From Burkholderiales bacterium (GTDB lineage: Bacteria > Pseudomonadota > Gammaproteobacteria > Burkholderiales > Burkholderiaceae_B), in NCBI GenBank assembly GCA_021299735.1, contig JAJTEM010000001.1, positions 62,001 to 126,000 on the forward strand: a stretch of 64,000 nucleotides of DNA, given 5' to 3'. The notes under the pieces were generated by a model. It had not been told where the DNA came from, did no database searches, and saw nothing but the letters and a program-made list of their open reading frames with translations. Positions 54,889-63,845 of this stretch are shown here, in pieces (within the stretch, counting starts at the first letter, position 1; every line of letters begins with the position of its first letter). Both the position numbers and the translations under genes were made by a program.

Positions 54889-54926
54889 CCACCCCTGTTC
54901 TCGACTTATCAAACAGGGCGGGGTGG
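54889..54926 (+). promoter_or_regulatory. Intercistronic hairpin before the TonB receptor gene
   Basis: CCACCCCTGTT (54889-54899) can pair with AACAGGGCGGGGTGG (54912-54926) with a 4-base bulge, between the leader ORF stop (54859) and the receptor SD (about 54943). No T-run follows, so a translational or Rho-linked switch is more likely than an intrinsic terminator. Confidence 0.45.
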
Positions 54927-54953
54927 TGCTTTGCTGCATTTCAGGAAATAAAC

Positions 54954-57026
54954 ATGATCAAATATCAATTCCAGCGCCATGCTGTTGCACTGGCCAGCCT
55001 GCTTTTTATTGCACAAACCCAGGCACAAGCCCAGGGCACCATGCTTGAATCAGTGGTGGTTACTGGCGCAACCGAAAAACCAGAATCCATCACCAAACCT
55101 TTGTCAATCATCACAGCCGATGAATTGAACGCAAATGGTGCCAGTACCGTTGGGGAGGCACTGCGCTATCAACCCGGTGTGTCCGCCACAGGTTTCGGGC
55201 CCAACTCAAGCCGCCCTATTGTGCGCGGCCAAGATTCCGACCGAATCAAGATTCTGCGCAATTCAGCCGCCACAGTCGATGTTTCTGCGCTCAGCTTCGA
55301 CCACGCCTTGCCAGTTGATCCTTTTGCCTTGCATCAGGTTGAAATTCTTCGCGGCCCGGCCGCATTGGCCTATGGTGGCAATGCAGTGGGTGGTGTCGTC
55401 AACCTGATCGACCAACGCATTGCCCGCAAGCCTGTCCAAGGCTTTCAAGGCGAGGTGAATTTGTTGGGTGGTGGCGCAGCCGACCAGACAGCGGGTGGCT
55501 TCAAACTGGATGCAGGCCTGGGGCAGGGTGTCAGCATTCACCTGGATGGATTCAAACGCACCACAGGCGACCTTGAAACCCCAACATTCACCGATCCCGA
55601 CGGTGCTACCGGAAACCGGGTGCAAAACTCATCCTCGAAATCCGATGGCGCGGCCATTGGTGCATCATTTCAAACTGGCAATGGCTACATTGGCATATCG
55701 GCTGAACGATACAACAATGAATACGGAGTGCCCAAATCGCTCGATGTTCGCATTGGCATGGAAAACGAACGCTACGCCTTGGAAGGTGAGCAAAACTTCA
55801 ACAGCACAGCCTTGAAGCAAGTGAAATACCGCTTGGCCAAAACCGATTACCAACACCAGGAATTTGAAGACGGCACACCGGCCACACTGTTTGTAAACGA
55901 CGGCATAGACGGCCGCCTGGAAGTGGTCTTTACACCATTTTCAATTGCAGGTTTAAGCATCAATACAAGCGCAGGCGCACAGTTTGAACGTACCGAATTT
56001 TCAGCCGTTGGCGATGAAGCATTTGTGCCCAGCACCAGCACCGATCAAACCGGTGTGTTCACCATTTTCCGCGCCAGCCGTGGACAAAAAAATAGTGGGG
56101 TATTCGAATTTGGCCTGCGTAATGATCAAGTGGATGTAAATGCGGCCACCAGTGGTTTGTCACCCATCAGTGGCCCGGTCGCAGGTGGGGGAGTAAGCGC
56201 AGGGCCAGCCATTAACCGCAGTTTTAGCCCAAGTTCTGTCTCTTTGGGTTATAGCGCACCAATTGGCAACGGCTGGTCGCTGGGCGGTTCAGTGTCTCGG
56301 GTTGAGCGCGCACCCTCAAGCTTCGAACTGTATGCCGACGGTGTGCACGTGGCCACGAACGCCTATGAAAAAGGCAATCCGAATTTGCAAGAAGAGCGCG
56401 GCCGCCACCTGGAATTAACAAGCAATTGGGCACAAGGGGAATCGAAATTCAATGCCACCGCCTTTGCAAGCCGATACAGCAATTACATTGCATTGATTGG
56501 TCGCACGGGCGCCGATTCAATATTTGATGAAGATGGCGATCTTCTAACCACTGAGGATCAAGTCCCGGTGTTTGATTTCTCAGCCGTACCTGCAGAATTT
56601 CAAGGCATTGAGCTGGGTTACCAAACCGCTTATGCGCTGGGTGCAGGCAAATTACAACCCGGTGTTCAATATGATTTTGTACGCGGCAAACGCACAGACG
56701 GCGGCGGTAACCTGCCACGCATCAGCCCTCAACGTGTGGTAGCCAGTGCCGCCTATTCACAAGCGGGTTGGACAATTACACCCGAACTGATTTGGGTCAG
56801 CGACAGCAAAGCCGGCGCTGGCGATGTGGAAGTGAAAGGTTACGAACTGGTGAATTTGCGAGTTGGCAAAGCATTCACCTGGGGCCAAACTGGTGGCGAA
56901 GTATTTGCCAACCTGCAAAACCTGACCGATGAACTGGCGTTCTCAGCAACCACTTTGAACACCGTGCGCGGTTATACACCGCTGGGTGGGCGTTCAGCAT
57001 TGATGGGTTTGAAACTGGCTTTCTAA
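54954..57026 (+). CDS. TonB-dependent outer-membrane receptor (probable metal uptake)
   Basis: 690 residues from ATG 54954 (SD CAGGAAA), with a signal peptide (about 1-27, ending T-Q-A-Q-A-Q). A longer frame from 54573 crosses the leader ORF and lacks a start signal. Plug domain (about 35-160) with M-L-E-S-V-V-V-T-G-A and R-P-I-V-R-G-Q-D-S-D-R-I-K-I-L. The 22-strand barrel has an N-terminal P-S-S-F-E-L-Y-A-D-G-V-H-V-A-T and ends G-L-K-L-A-F with a terminal Phe. The H-V-A-T and P-N-L-Q-E-E-R stretch is typical of zinc/copper-type (ZnuD/OprC-like) receptors. Context with PCuAC and a His/Cys leader favours copper or zinc; inference. Confidence 0.87.
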   Translation: MIKYQFQRHAVALASLLFIAQTQAQAQGTMLESVVVTGATEKPESITKPLSIITADELNANGASTVGEALRYQPGVSATGFGPNSSRPIVRGQDSDRIKILRNSAATVDVSALSFDHALPVDPFALHQVEILRGPAALAYGGNAVGGVVNLIDQRIARKPVQGFQGEVNLLGGGAADQTAGGFKLDAGLGQGVSIHLDGFKRTTGDLETPTFTDPDGATGNRVQNSSSKSDGAAIGASFQTGNGYIGISAERYNNEYGVPKSLDVRIGMENERYALEGEQNFNSTALKQVKYRLAKTDYQHQEFEDGTPATLFVNDGIDGRLEVVFTPFSIAGLSINTSAGAQFERTEFSAVGDEAFVPSTSTDQTGVFTIFRASRGQKNSGVFEFGLRNDQVDVNAATSGLSPISGPVAGGGVSAGPAINRSFSPSSVSLGYSAPIGNGWSLGGSVSRVERAPSSFELYADGVHVATNAYEKGNPNLQEERGRHLELTSNWAQGESKFNATAFASRYSNYIALIGRTGADSIFDEDGDLLTTEDQVPVFDFSAVPAEFQGIELGYQTAYALGAGKLQPGVQYDFVRGKRTDGGGNLPRISPQRVVASAAYSQAGWTITPELIWVSDSKAGAGDVEVKGYELVNLRVGKAFTWGQTGGEVFANLQNLTDELAFSATTLNTVRGYTPLGGRSALMGLKLAF

Positions 57027-57045
57027 CGCTGTTCAGAGGTACTGA

Positions 57046-57627
57046 TCAGTGTTTGTGGTCACCGCCATCGTGGTGGTGATCACCACTGCTTTGATGGTGC
57101 CCAGCACCGCCAGCATTCTCGGCAGCAATTGCTTTCACAGGCATTTCTACTTTGCTACCGTCGGCTTTCTCGAATTGCAGGCTCAACTCAATTTCTTGCC
57201 CGGCTTCCACGGGTGCAGTCAAGGCCATTAACATCACATGGTAACCACCGGGTTTTAATTCCAGTGGTTCACCGGCTTTAATTTCAATGCGCTCAGCCAT
57301 CCGCATGCGCATAATCTCGCCGTCCATTTTCATCTCATGCACTTCAGCAATTTCTGCAGCAGGCGTTGCCACGCCGACCAAAGTCAAAGGCTCCTGGCTG
57401 GTAATGGTCAAATAAGCACCGGTAGCGTCTTGCTCGCCCACCGTAGGGCGCACCCAGGCATTCTGAACCGAAACACCGTTCTGTACCTGTGCAGGGGTCG
57501 TCGATTGCTCCACCACAGCCGGCGCATCATGAGAATGCCCCGATTCCGCACCGTGATCATGGTGCTCAGAACAGGCGGCCAGCACTAGTGCAGCCGACAA
57601 AGCCGCCAGTTGAATGCTTCTTTTCAC
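57046..57627 (-). CDS. Periplasmic copper chaperone PCu(A)C, lipoprotein form
   Basis: 193 residues from a GTG at 57627 that overlaps the upstream stop (GTGA). Lipoprotein signal with L-A-A-C (Cys19), a His-rich stretch (H-H-D-H-G-A-E-S-G-H-S-H), then the PCuAC domain with V-H-E-M-K-M-D, M-R-M-R-M and Y-H-V-M-L-M, the H-x-M ... H-x-M copper ligands. The C-terminal tail is again His-rich (G-H-H-Q-S-S-G-D-H-H-H-D). Delivers Cu(I) to cytochrome oxidase or buffers periplasmic copper. Convergent with the TonB receptor. Confidence 0.9.
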   Translation of the reverse strand: MKRSIQLAALSAALVLAACSEHHDHGAESGHSHDAPAVVEQSTTPAQVQNGVSVQNAWVRPTVGEQDATGAYLTITSQEPLTLVGVATPAAEIAEVHEMKMDGEIMRMRMAERIEIKAGEPLELKPGGYHVMLMALTAPVEAGQEIELSLQFEKADGSKVEMPVKAIAAENAGGAGHHQSSGDHHHDGGDHKH

Positions 57628-58306
57628 TTCAAACTCCCAAAAACTTTTTTCAGTACGGCGCTGCCTGCCGCAACCGGGTTGGCCCGAATCGCTTTTTCTT
57701 CCTCGGCCACCATCAAAAACAAAGCATCAAGCGCCTTGTTGGTTACATAACCTTCCAAATTGGCGTCTCCAGCCTTCACCAAACCAAAACGGCTTCTTGC
57801 TGTGCCAAACCCACCTGGGCAGTTTTTCCTTTCACAATGGGCAACAACTGCTTGTACAAATCGGCCTGGCTTTTGCTTTTAAAAAAATCCGTTACCGCCG
57901 TGTCACCACCACTCAACACTTGTTTGGCGTCTGCAACTGTCATGCTTTGAATGGCCTTTTTCAGCACGGCTTTGGCCTGTGGCACCGCGGCCTCCGCAGC
58001 ACGGTTCATGCTGACTTCCATCTCATCAAGGTCATCGCCCATGCCCACCATTTTCAGCATCCCTTTGCTGTTTTCCAGGTACTCCGGCAGCTTGATACGC
58101 ACCGCAGGGTTGCCCAGAAAACCATCGGCTTTGCCCAAACTGCCCACCGCGGCATCAGCACCCTTGCTCAGTGTAGTGCGTAAAGCCGACACGGCCTCCT
58201 GGCTGGAAATACCGCTTAAACTGGTAGTGGCCATGGCACTGGCGGTGAATGCCAATACAAACCAAGCCACAACACCAGCCAAAGCGGAACTCGTCAAACG
58301 GATCAT
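57624..58306 (-). pseudogene. DUF4197 gene disrupted by a frameshift
   Basis: From ATG 58306 (SD GGGAGG) the frame encodes a signal peptide and the DUF4197 body (D-A-A-V-G-S-L-G-K-A-D-G-F-L-G-N-P-A-V-R-I, then Y-K-Q-L-L-P-I-V-K-G-K-T-A-Q-V-G-L) and then stops at 57776-57778 after Q-Q-E-A-V-L-V-W. The family's C-terminus continues in another frame: R-F-G-L-V-K-A-G-D-A-N-L-E-G-Y, then L-F-L-M-V-A-E-E-E-K-A-I-R, ending at a TGA (57624-57626) that overlaps the PCuAC start. About 15-20 residues expected at the join are missing. A natural deletion or a sequencing/assembly error could explain it. Function of the family unknown. Confidence 0.7.
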
Positions 58307-58329
58307 ATTGGCCTCCCAGCCAGCGGTTT

Positions 58330-58995
58330 TCAAGAATCTAGCAAACGGGCCTTGCGTTCAGCCCGAATAAAAATATCAACAGCCTGGCCTTTGTTTTTTG
58401 CACCCAAGCGCAAGAAAATTTCTTTGATGTGCCCACGCACGGTGTCAGGGCTAATGTCCATTTCCCGCGCAACTTCCTTGGCCGACAATCCCTCGGCAGT
58501 TTTTCGCATAATTTCCACCTGCTTCCAGGTCAGGGGTTTGTCGGAACCCGGAGCATAAATATTCGAATGGTATTCACTGGTTACTTTCTCAACGCCTTTG
58601 GGCGCTTCGTTCAGCACACCAGCCTTTGTCAACAGGTTTTGAAGCGCGCGAAGCAGTTCTGGGTAAGTGCTGGCCTTGTTCACATAAAAGTAACCCGCTC
58701 GTTCCGCTTCAATCGCCAGGTTTCTATCCAACACACCCGAGCAAATTAATTTTGGGCATTGCGGGAACAAAGCCGCAAAGTTATTGATGGTATTCACACC
58801 CTTCGAATCAGGAAGGTCCAGATCAGCAATTATCAGGTCTGGTTGAGCTTGAATGGCTCTGGCTTTTTCCATGTTCTCCACCACAACTATTTCACTGCGA
58901 GTAACCAGATGGTCAATCATGTCAGCCAACATGATTGAAATCATCGGGTGGTCTTCAGCAATCAAAATCGTGGGGATTTCTGTCTGCGAACCCAT
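58330..58995 (-). CDS. LuxR/NarL-type response regulator
   Basis: 221 residues from ATG 58995; an upstream frame to 59043 adds 16 residues without a good signal. Receiver (about 8-125) with acidic pair A-E-D-H and phosphoacceptor in I-I-A-D-L-D-L-P. Output is a GerE helix-turn-helix (L-T-W-K-Q-V-E-I-M, L-S-A-K-E-V-A-R-E-M-D-I-S-P-D-T-V). No kinase is adjacent. Target genes unknown; the downstream DUF4197 and PCuAC genes lie 23 bp further in the same direction. Confidence 0.9.
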   Translation of the reverse strand: MGSQTEIPTILIAEDHPMISIMLADMIDHLVTRSEIVVVENMEKARAIQAQPDLIIADLDLPDSKGVNTINNFAALFPQCPKLICSGVLDRNLAIEAERAGYFYVNKASTYPELLRALQNLLTKAGVLNEAPKGVEKVTSEYHSNIYAPGSDKPLTWKQVEIMRKTAEGLSAKEVAREMDISPDTVRGHIKEIFLRLGAKNKGQAVDIFIRAERKARLLDS

Positions 58996-59046
58996 GTCGG
59001 CATGCCTTATTTTTCTTTTATCATCAAGGCATTGTACTGCCAAAAT

Positions 59047-60006
59047 TCACAGCTGTGCCCTTGGGTTTGCTTGTGCCACCAGCCTCTCCCGGCTTGCCTG
59101 TATGGCAGCCTGAATTTTGGGCACCAGCTTCTGTGCCACCTTTTCGCCCTCCAACAAAAACTCATGACGTTGGTCCAGGTTCAATGCATCCGCATGTTGA
59201 ACACTGGGCTGAATCACCACATCGGCTCGGGCCAACTCGGCGCGAATGGCTTGCTGACTCAAAATATTAATGCTTTGGTCCAGCAACCCCCACCACCCCA
59301 TTGCACCTGTACCTGCACGTGGTTTGGCAGAAATATCCACAGCAATCACCACATCAGCACCCATGTCGCGAGCAGTCAATACCGGGACAGGGCTCACCAA
59401 ACCGCCATCCACAAACTGCCGCTTGCCAATTCGGGTTGGTAAAAATACATTCGGAATACTGCACGAGGCGCGCACCGCTTGCCCTGCATTGCCATAGTTA
59501 AACGCCACTTTCTCGCCGCTTTCAAGGTCAGTGGCCACCGCTGCAAAACGAATCGGGAATTGATGAATGGCCTTGTTCTTAACCTGCGTATTCACATACT
59601 GCTGCAACTTGTCGCCAATCAAAAAACCTTGGCTGCTCAAAGTGAGGTCGCGAATATCGGCTTCTTGCATACCCAAAGCCACACCTTGCAAGGTATAAGC
59701 ATTCATGCCACTGGCGTACAAGGCACCCACAAAGCTGCCTGCGCTGGTGCCCACCACAATGCCGGGCTTGATTCCGTGGCTTTCCAATACCTTGATCACG
59801 CCCACGTGGGCAAAACCCTTCACGCCACCCCCGCCAAGTACTAAGGCAATCACAGGCTCGCGGGTTTTCGGCGCCACAGGGTCTTGCGCTTGGGCAGCAG
59901 GTAATGGTTCAGCCACAGGGGCCGCTGGTGGTGCCACAGTTGCACAGGCTGACAACAACACAGTCAGCAAAGAGGCTAGAAAAATGCCAAAGGGCTTGTT
60001 TTTCAT
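59047..60006 (-). CDS. Patatin-like phospholipase lipoprotein (RssA-like)
   Basis: 319 residues from ATG 60006, with a start at 60012 also possible. Lipoprotein signal ending L-S-A-C (about Cys21) and a Pro/Ala linker. Patatin core: oxyanion G-G-G-G-V-K-G (about 59-65), nucleophile elbow G-T-S-A-G (about 87-91), and catalytic Asp in D-G-G-L-V-S-P. Hydrolyses lipid acyl ester bonds, probably at the inner face of the outer membrane. Confidence 0.88.
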   Translation of the reverse strand: MKNKPFGIFLASLLTVLLSACATVAPPAAPVAEPLPAAQAQDPVAPKTREPVIALVLGGGGVKGFAHVGVIKVLESHGIKPGIVVGTSAGSFVGALYASGMNAYTLQGVALGMQEADIRDLTLSSQGFLIGDKLQQYVNTQVKNKAIHQFPIRFAAVATDLESGEKVAFNYGNAGQAVRASCSIPNVFLPTRIGKRQFVDGGLVSPVPVLTARDMGADVVIAVDISAKPRAGTGAMGWWGLLDQSINILSQQAIRAELARADVVIQPSVQHADALNLDQRHEFLLEGEKVAQKLVPKIQAAIQASRERLVAQANPRAQL

Positions 60007-60197
60007 ACACATTTTTAAAAACAAAATTCAAGAACAGCATGCTACCGCAGTGCAGCAAGCTTGGGTTGACAGAATCTACTAACGGCAAACGGCCCGGCGG
60101 GTTTACGATGAACTTCACCACTTACCCTTGGTCCTAGAAAGGACCGTGTAAGTTCAACAGAGGCCTAATGGTGTTCACAACAGAAGGCGGAGAACCA

Positions 60198-63100
60198 ATG
60201 AAACAGGCGATCATACCGATTGCAACTGCTGTTGACTTTGCACAACAACACCGCGCAAAGCCCAAGGGTCGGCAATCAGACCCTCAACATGTGTCGGAAG
60301 TTCTTGCCATTTTGGGCCATGGCGATTTGCGCCGCGACCTGCTTATTGAATACCTGCACCAACTACAAGACCACCTGGGCTGCCTGCCCAAACCCCACCT
60401 GGCTGCACTGGCCGAATGCTTGAAACTATCCCAAACCGAAGTGTTCGAAGTGGCCACTTTTTATCATCACTTTGATGTAGTCGACTCGAAAAATGAGCTC
60501 ACCCACACCCTCACTGTGCGTGTGTGCAATGGCCCCTCCTGCTGCATAGCAGGTGCTGAGGACCTGATCGAAAAATTACCCAGACTATTAGGCAGCACCG
60601 TTCGGGTTCAGGCCGTACCTTGTATTGGGCGTTGTGAACAGGCACCCGCTGCCGCCGTGGGCCAGCATGAAATAGCTTATGCCAATCACCATGAAATTAT
60701 GGAGGCTGCGTTCGGCCGGCACACCAAGGCCTTGCCACCACCCTATACAACAGCAGCCGCGTACCGTGCCAAAGGTGGTTATCGCATCCTTCAGGAATGT
60801 ATTGCGGGGCAGCGCACCGTTGAATCCGTTATCGAAACCCTCTCGAATTCAGGCCTGCGCGGTTTGGGTGGTGCGGGTTTTCCGGCTGGTAAAAAATGGG
60901 GCATTGTGCGTGAACAAAAAGCCCCGCGTTTAATGGCCGTGAATATCGACGAAGGCGAACCCGGCACATTCAAAGACCGCACCTACCTTGAACACAACCC
61001 GCACCAGTTTCTTGAAGGCACGCTGATAGCCGCCTGGGCCGTGCAAGCCAGCGCCATTTACATTTACCTGCGCGATGAATACCACGCCTGCCGGGTCATG
61101 CTGAACGCCGAATTGTCTGCTCTAAAAGCCAACCCGCCCATGCCCAATATGCCTGCCATTGAACTTCGTCGCGGCGCAGGCGCCTACATTTGTGGCGAAG
61201 AATCGGCCATGCTGGAATCGATTGAAGGCAAACGCGGCTTACCCAGGCTGCGCCCGCCCTATGTGGCAGTGGAAGTGGAGGGTGAACGAAGCCTGGCGGC
61301 CTCTTGTTGCAGGCAGGTCGCTGCGGGAATGGTGGTACATACCCATTCGAACAAAGCCACCGCTGCACAAAAAATGGTCCTTGAACTGTTGCTGGCCGAC
61401 ATGCCCAGCCATGCAGCTGCAAATGCTTTGAAAGCCGACAATGAATTAAGCCACTGGTGCCAACAAATGGGTGTTCAGGGTAGCCGCTTTGAAGCCCGAG
61501 AACCTGTACCAGCCGACTTGTCACACCCGGCCATCGCAGTGAATATGGAGCACTGTATTCAATGCACGCGGTGCGTGCGAGCCTGCCGGGACATTCAGGT
61601 AAACGATGTGATTGGCCTGGCCTTTCGCGGCGAACACACCTCAATTGTGTTTGATCAAGGCGATGTTTTGGCCCAATCCACCTGCGTAGCCTGTGGCGAA
61701 TGTGTGCAAGCCTGCCCCACCGGTGCACTCAGCCACGCCAAGGCTGATGCACAACAGGCTGCAGACAAAACCGTTGATTCCGTGTGCCCCTATTGCGGTG
61801 TGGGTTGTCAGCTTACGTACCACATTAAAAACAACACAATTCTGCGCGTAGAGGGTCGCCAAGGGCCTGCCAACGAAGGGCGCCTGTGCGTAAAAGGCCG
61901 CTATGGTTTCGATTATGTACACCATGCACAGCGCTTAACCCAACCGCTTATTTGCCGCGAGGGCATTCCAAAAAACCCGGTTCGCTTGCTTGACCCCTCC
62001 GATGTAGACAAAGCATTTCGCACCGCCACCTGGGACGAAGCACTGGCCTTGGTCACAAACAGGTTCAAACACATAAAAACCAGCTACGGAAGCCATGCGC
62101 TGGCGGGTTTTGGTTCAGCCAAATGCAGCAATGAAGAAGCGTATCTGTTCCAAAAACTGGTGCGCACAGGGTTCGGCAACAACAACGTGGACCACTGCAC
62201 CCGCTTGTGCCATGCCTCGTCGGTTACAGCCCTGCTCGAAGGCATTGGATCGGGCGCCGTATCCAACCCAGTGATGGATGTTAACCAAGCCGAAGTGATA
62301 TTCGTAATAGGCGCCAACCCCACCGTGAATCATCCAGTGGGTGCCACATGGATTAAAAATGCAGTGAAAAATGGCGCCAAACTAATTGTGGCCGATCCAA
62401 GGCGCACAGACCTGGCCCGGCACGCCACCCATTTTTTGCAGTTCAAAGCCGACAGCGATGTCGCACTACTCAATGCCTTGCTGCACATCATCATCGAAGA
62501 AAACCTGATCGACCCGGAATTTATAGCCAAACGCACAGAAGGTTTTGATGAAGTAAAAGCCAATGTAGCCCAGTGCACCCCCGAAGCCATGGCTCCGATT
62601 TGTGGCATTCCGCCTGCCGCATTGCGCTCGGTTGCCCGCCTGTATGCAAAATCCAGCGCATCCATGATTTTATGGGGCATGGGTATTTCACAGCACACCC
62701 ACGGCACCGACAATGCACGTTGCCTTATTTCTCTGGCACTAATCACCGGGCAAATTGGCCGACCCGGCACAGGCCTGCACCCCTTGCGCGGGCAAAACAA
62801 TGTTCAGGGTGCGTCGGATGCTGGGCTTATACCCATGATGTACCCAGACTACCAACGGGTATGCAATCCAGAAGCACAGGCGCGGTTCCAAGCCCTGTGG
62901 AACACACAGCTCAGCGCCACCCCCGGGCTCACTGTGGTGGAAACCATGAAAGCCATATTAGATGGCCAAGTAAGGGGCATGTACATACTTGGCGAAAACC
63001 CCGCCATGTCCGACCCCGATTTGAACCATGCCCGCAAGGCGCTGGCCGCACTCGATTTTTTAGTGGTGCAGGACATCTTCCTGACCGAGACTGCCACCAT

Positions 63101-63845
63101 GGCAGATGTAGTACTACCCGCCAGCGCATTTCCAGAAAAAACCGGCACCTTCACCAACACCGATCGCCTAGTTCAACTTGGGCAACAAGCCATCAACCCA
63201 CCCGGGCAGGCACAGCAAGACCTTTGGATTATCCAAAGTATTGCCCAAGGCCTTGGGCTGAATTGGCATTACAGCAGTGTAGAAGAGGTGTTCGATGAAA
63301 TGCGCCACGCCATGCACAGCATCGAAGGCATAACCTGGCAGCGCATGCAACGCGAACACGCCGTGGTGTACCCCTGCGCCCATGAAGGCGACCCTGGCGA
63401 GCCAGTGGTGTTTACCGACCACTTTCCGACGCCGAATGGCAAGGCTAGACTTGTACCCGCGCAATACCGCAGCGCCGCAGAAGTGCCCGACACAGAATTT
63501 CCATTTGTACTCATCACGGGGCGGCAACTGGAACATTGGCACACCGGCAGCATGACCCGTCGGGCTGGCGCGCTCAACACCATTGAACCTGAACCCACAG
63601 CATCCATACACCCTGATGATTTAAAAACCCTGGGGATTAAAGCGGGCAGCACCGTACGGCTTTCATCCCGCCGTGGCGAAGTACAACTGTTTGCCAGGGC
63701 CGACGCCGGAATACCGCCTGGACATGTATTTGTCCCCTTCTGTTACGCCGAGGCAGCAGTCAACAAACTGACCCACGCCGCTCTCGATCCTGAAAGCAAA
63801 ATCCCTGAATTTAAATATTGCTCTATTGCGGTGCACAAAAAATAG
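60198..63845 (+). CDS. Fused NAD-linked formate dehydrogenase (FdsG-part FdsB-FdsA-like)
   Basis: 1215 residues from ATG 60198 (SD GGCGGAG). 1-165: NuoE/FdsG-like with 2Fe-2S ligands C110-C115 and C142-C146. About 190-356: NuoF/FdsB-like with G-L-R-G-L-G-G-A-G-F-P (FMN), G-E-P-G-T-F-K-D-R and C-G-E-E-S-A-M-L-E-S. At about residue 356 it switches, in frame, to FdsA-like sequence (V-E-V-E-G-E, L-A-A-S-C-C-R-Q), then two 4Fe-4S motifs (from C453 and C496), C-P-Y-C-G-V-G-C (C530), the molybdopterin barrel, and the R-L-C-H Mo ligand Cys (about 671). The second half of FdsB and the N-terminal 2Fe-2S part of FdsA are missing, about 400 residues less than separate FdsG+B+A. Reaction: formate to CO2 with NAD+. 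Fusion or assembly deletion undecided. Confidence 0.8.
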   Translation: MKQAIIPIATAVDFAQQHRAKPKGRQSDPQHVSEVLAILGHGDLRRDLLIEYLHQLQDHLGCLPKPHLAALAECLKLSQTEVFEVATFYHHFDVVDSKNELTHTLTVRVCNGPSCCIAGAEDLIEKLPRLLGSTVRVQAVPCIGRCEQAPAAAVGQHEIAYANHHEIMEAAFGRHTKALPPPYTTAAAYRAKGGYRILQECIAGQRTVESVIETLSNSGLRGLGGAGFPAGKKWGIVREQKAPRLMAVNIDEGEPGTFKDRTYLEHNPHQFLEGTLIAAWAVQASAIYIYLRDEYHACRVMLNAELSALKANPPMPNMPAIELRRGAGAYICGEESAMLESIEGKRGLPRLRPPYVAVEVEGERSLAASCCRQVAAGMVVHTHSNKATAAQKMVLELLLADMPSHAAANALKADNELSHWCQQMGVQGSRFEAREPVPADLSHPAIAVNMEHCIQCTRCVRACRDIQVNDVIGLAFRGEHTSIVFDQGDVLAQSTCVACGECVQACPTGALSHAKADAQQAADKTVDSVCPYCGVGCQLTYHIKNNTILRVEGRQGPANEGRLCVKGRYGFDYVHHAQRLTQPLICREGIPKNPVRLLDPSDVDKAFRTATWDEALALVTNRFKHIKTSYGSHALAGFGSAKCSNEEAYLFQKLVRTGFGNNNVDHCTRLCHASSVTALLEGIGSGAVSNPVMDVNQAEVIFVIGANPTVNHPVGATWIKNAVKNGAKLIVADPRRTDLARHATHFLQFKADSDVALLNALLHIIIEENLIDPEFIAKRTEGFDEVKANVAQCTPEAMAPICGIPPAALRSVARLYAKSSASMILWGMGISQHTHGTDNARCLISLALITGQIGRPGTGLHPLRGQNNVQGASDAGLIPMMYPDYQRVCNPEAQARFQALWNTQLSATPGLTVVETMKAILDGQVRGMYILGENPAMSDPDLNHARKALAALDFLVVQDIFLTETATMADVVLPASAFPEKTGTFTNTDRLVQLGQQAINPPGQAQQDLWIIQSIAQGLGLNWHYSSVEEVFDEMRHAMHSIEGITWQRMQREHAVVYPCAHEGDPGEPVVFTDHFPTPNGKARLVPAQYRSAAEVPDTEFPFVLITGRQLEHWHTGSMTRRAGALNTIEPEPTASIHPDDLKTLGIKAGSTVRLSSRRGEVQLFARADAGIPPGHVFVPFCYAEAAVNKLTHAALDPESKIPEFKYCSIAVHKK

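Noticed and set aside
54573..54953. N-terminal extension of the TonB receptor
   Set aside because: It runs out of frame through the leader ORF and the hairpin; the receptor has its own ribosome-binding site and signal peptide at 54954.
62573..63298. Plus-strand ORF of 241 codons inside the formate dehydrogenase gene
   Set aside because: Out-of-frame shadow, rich in His, Pro and Arg, no ribosome-binding site.
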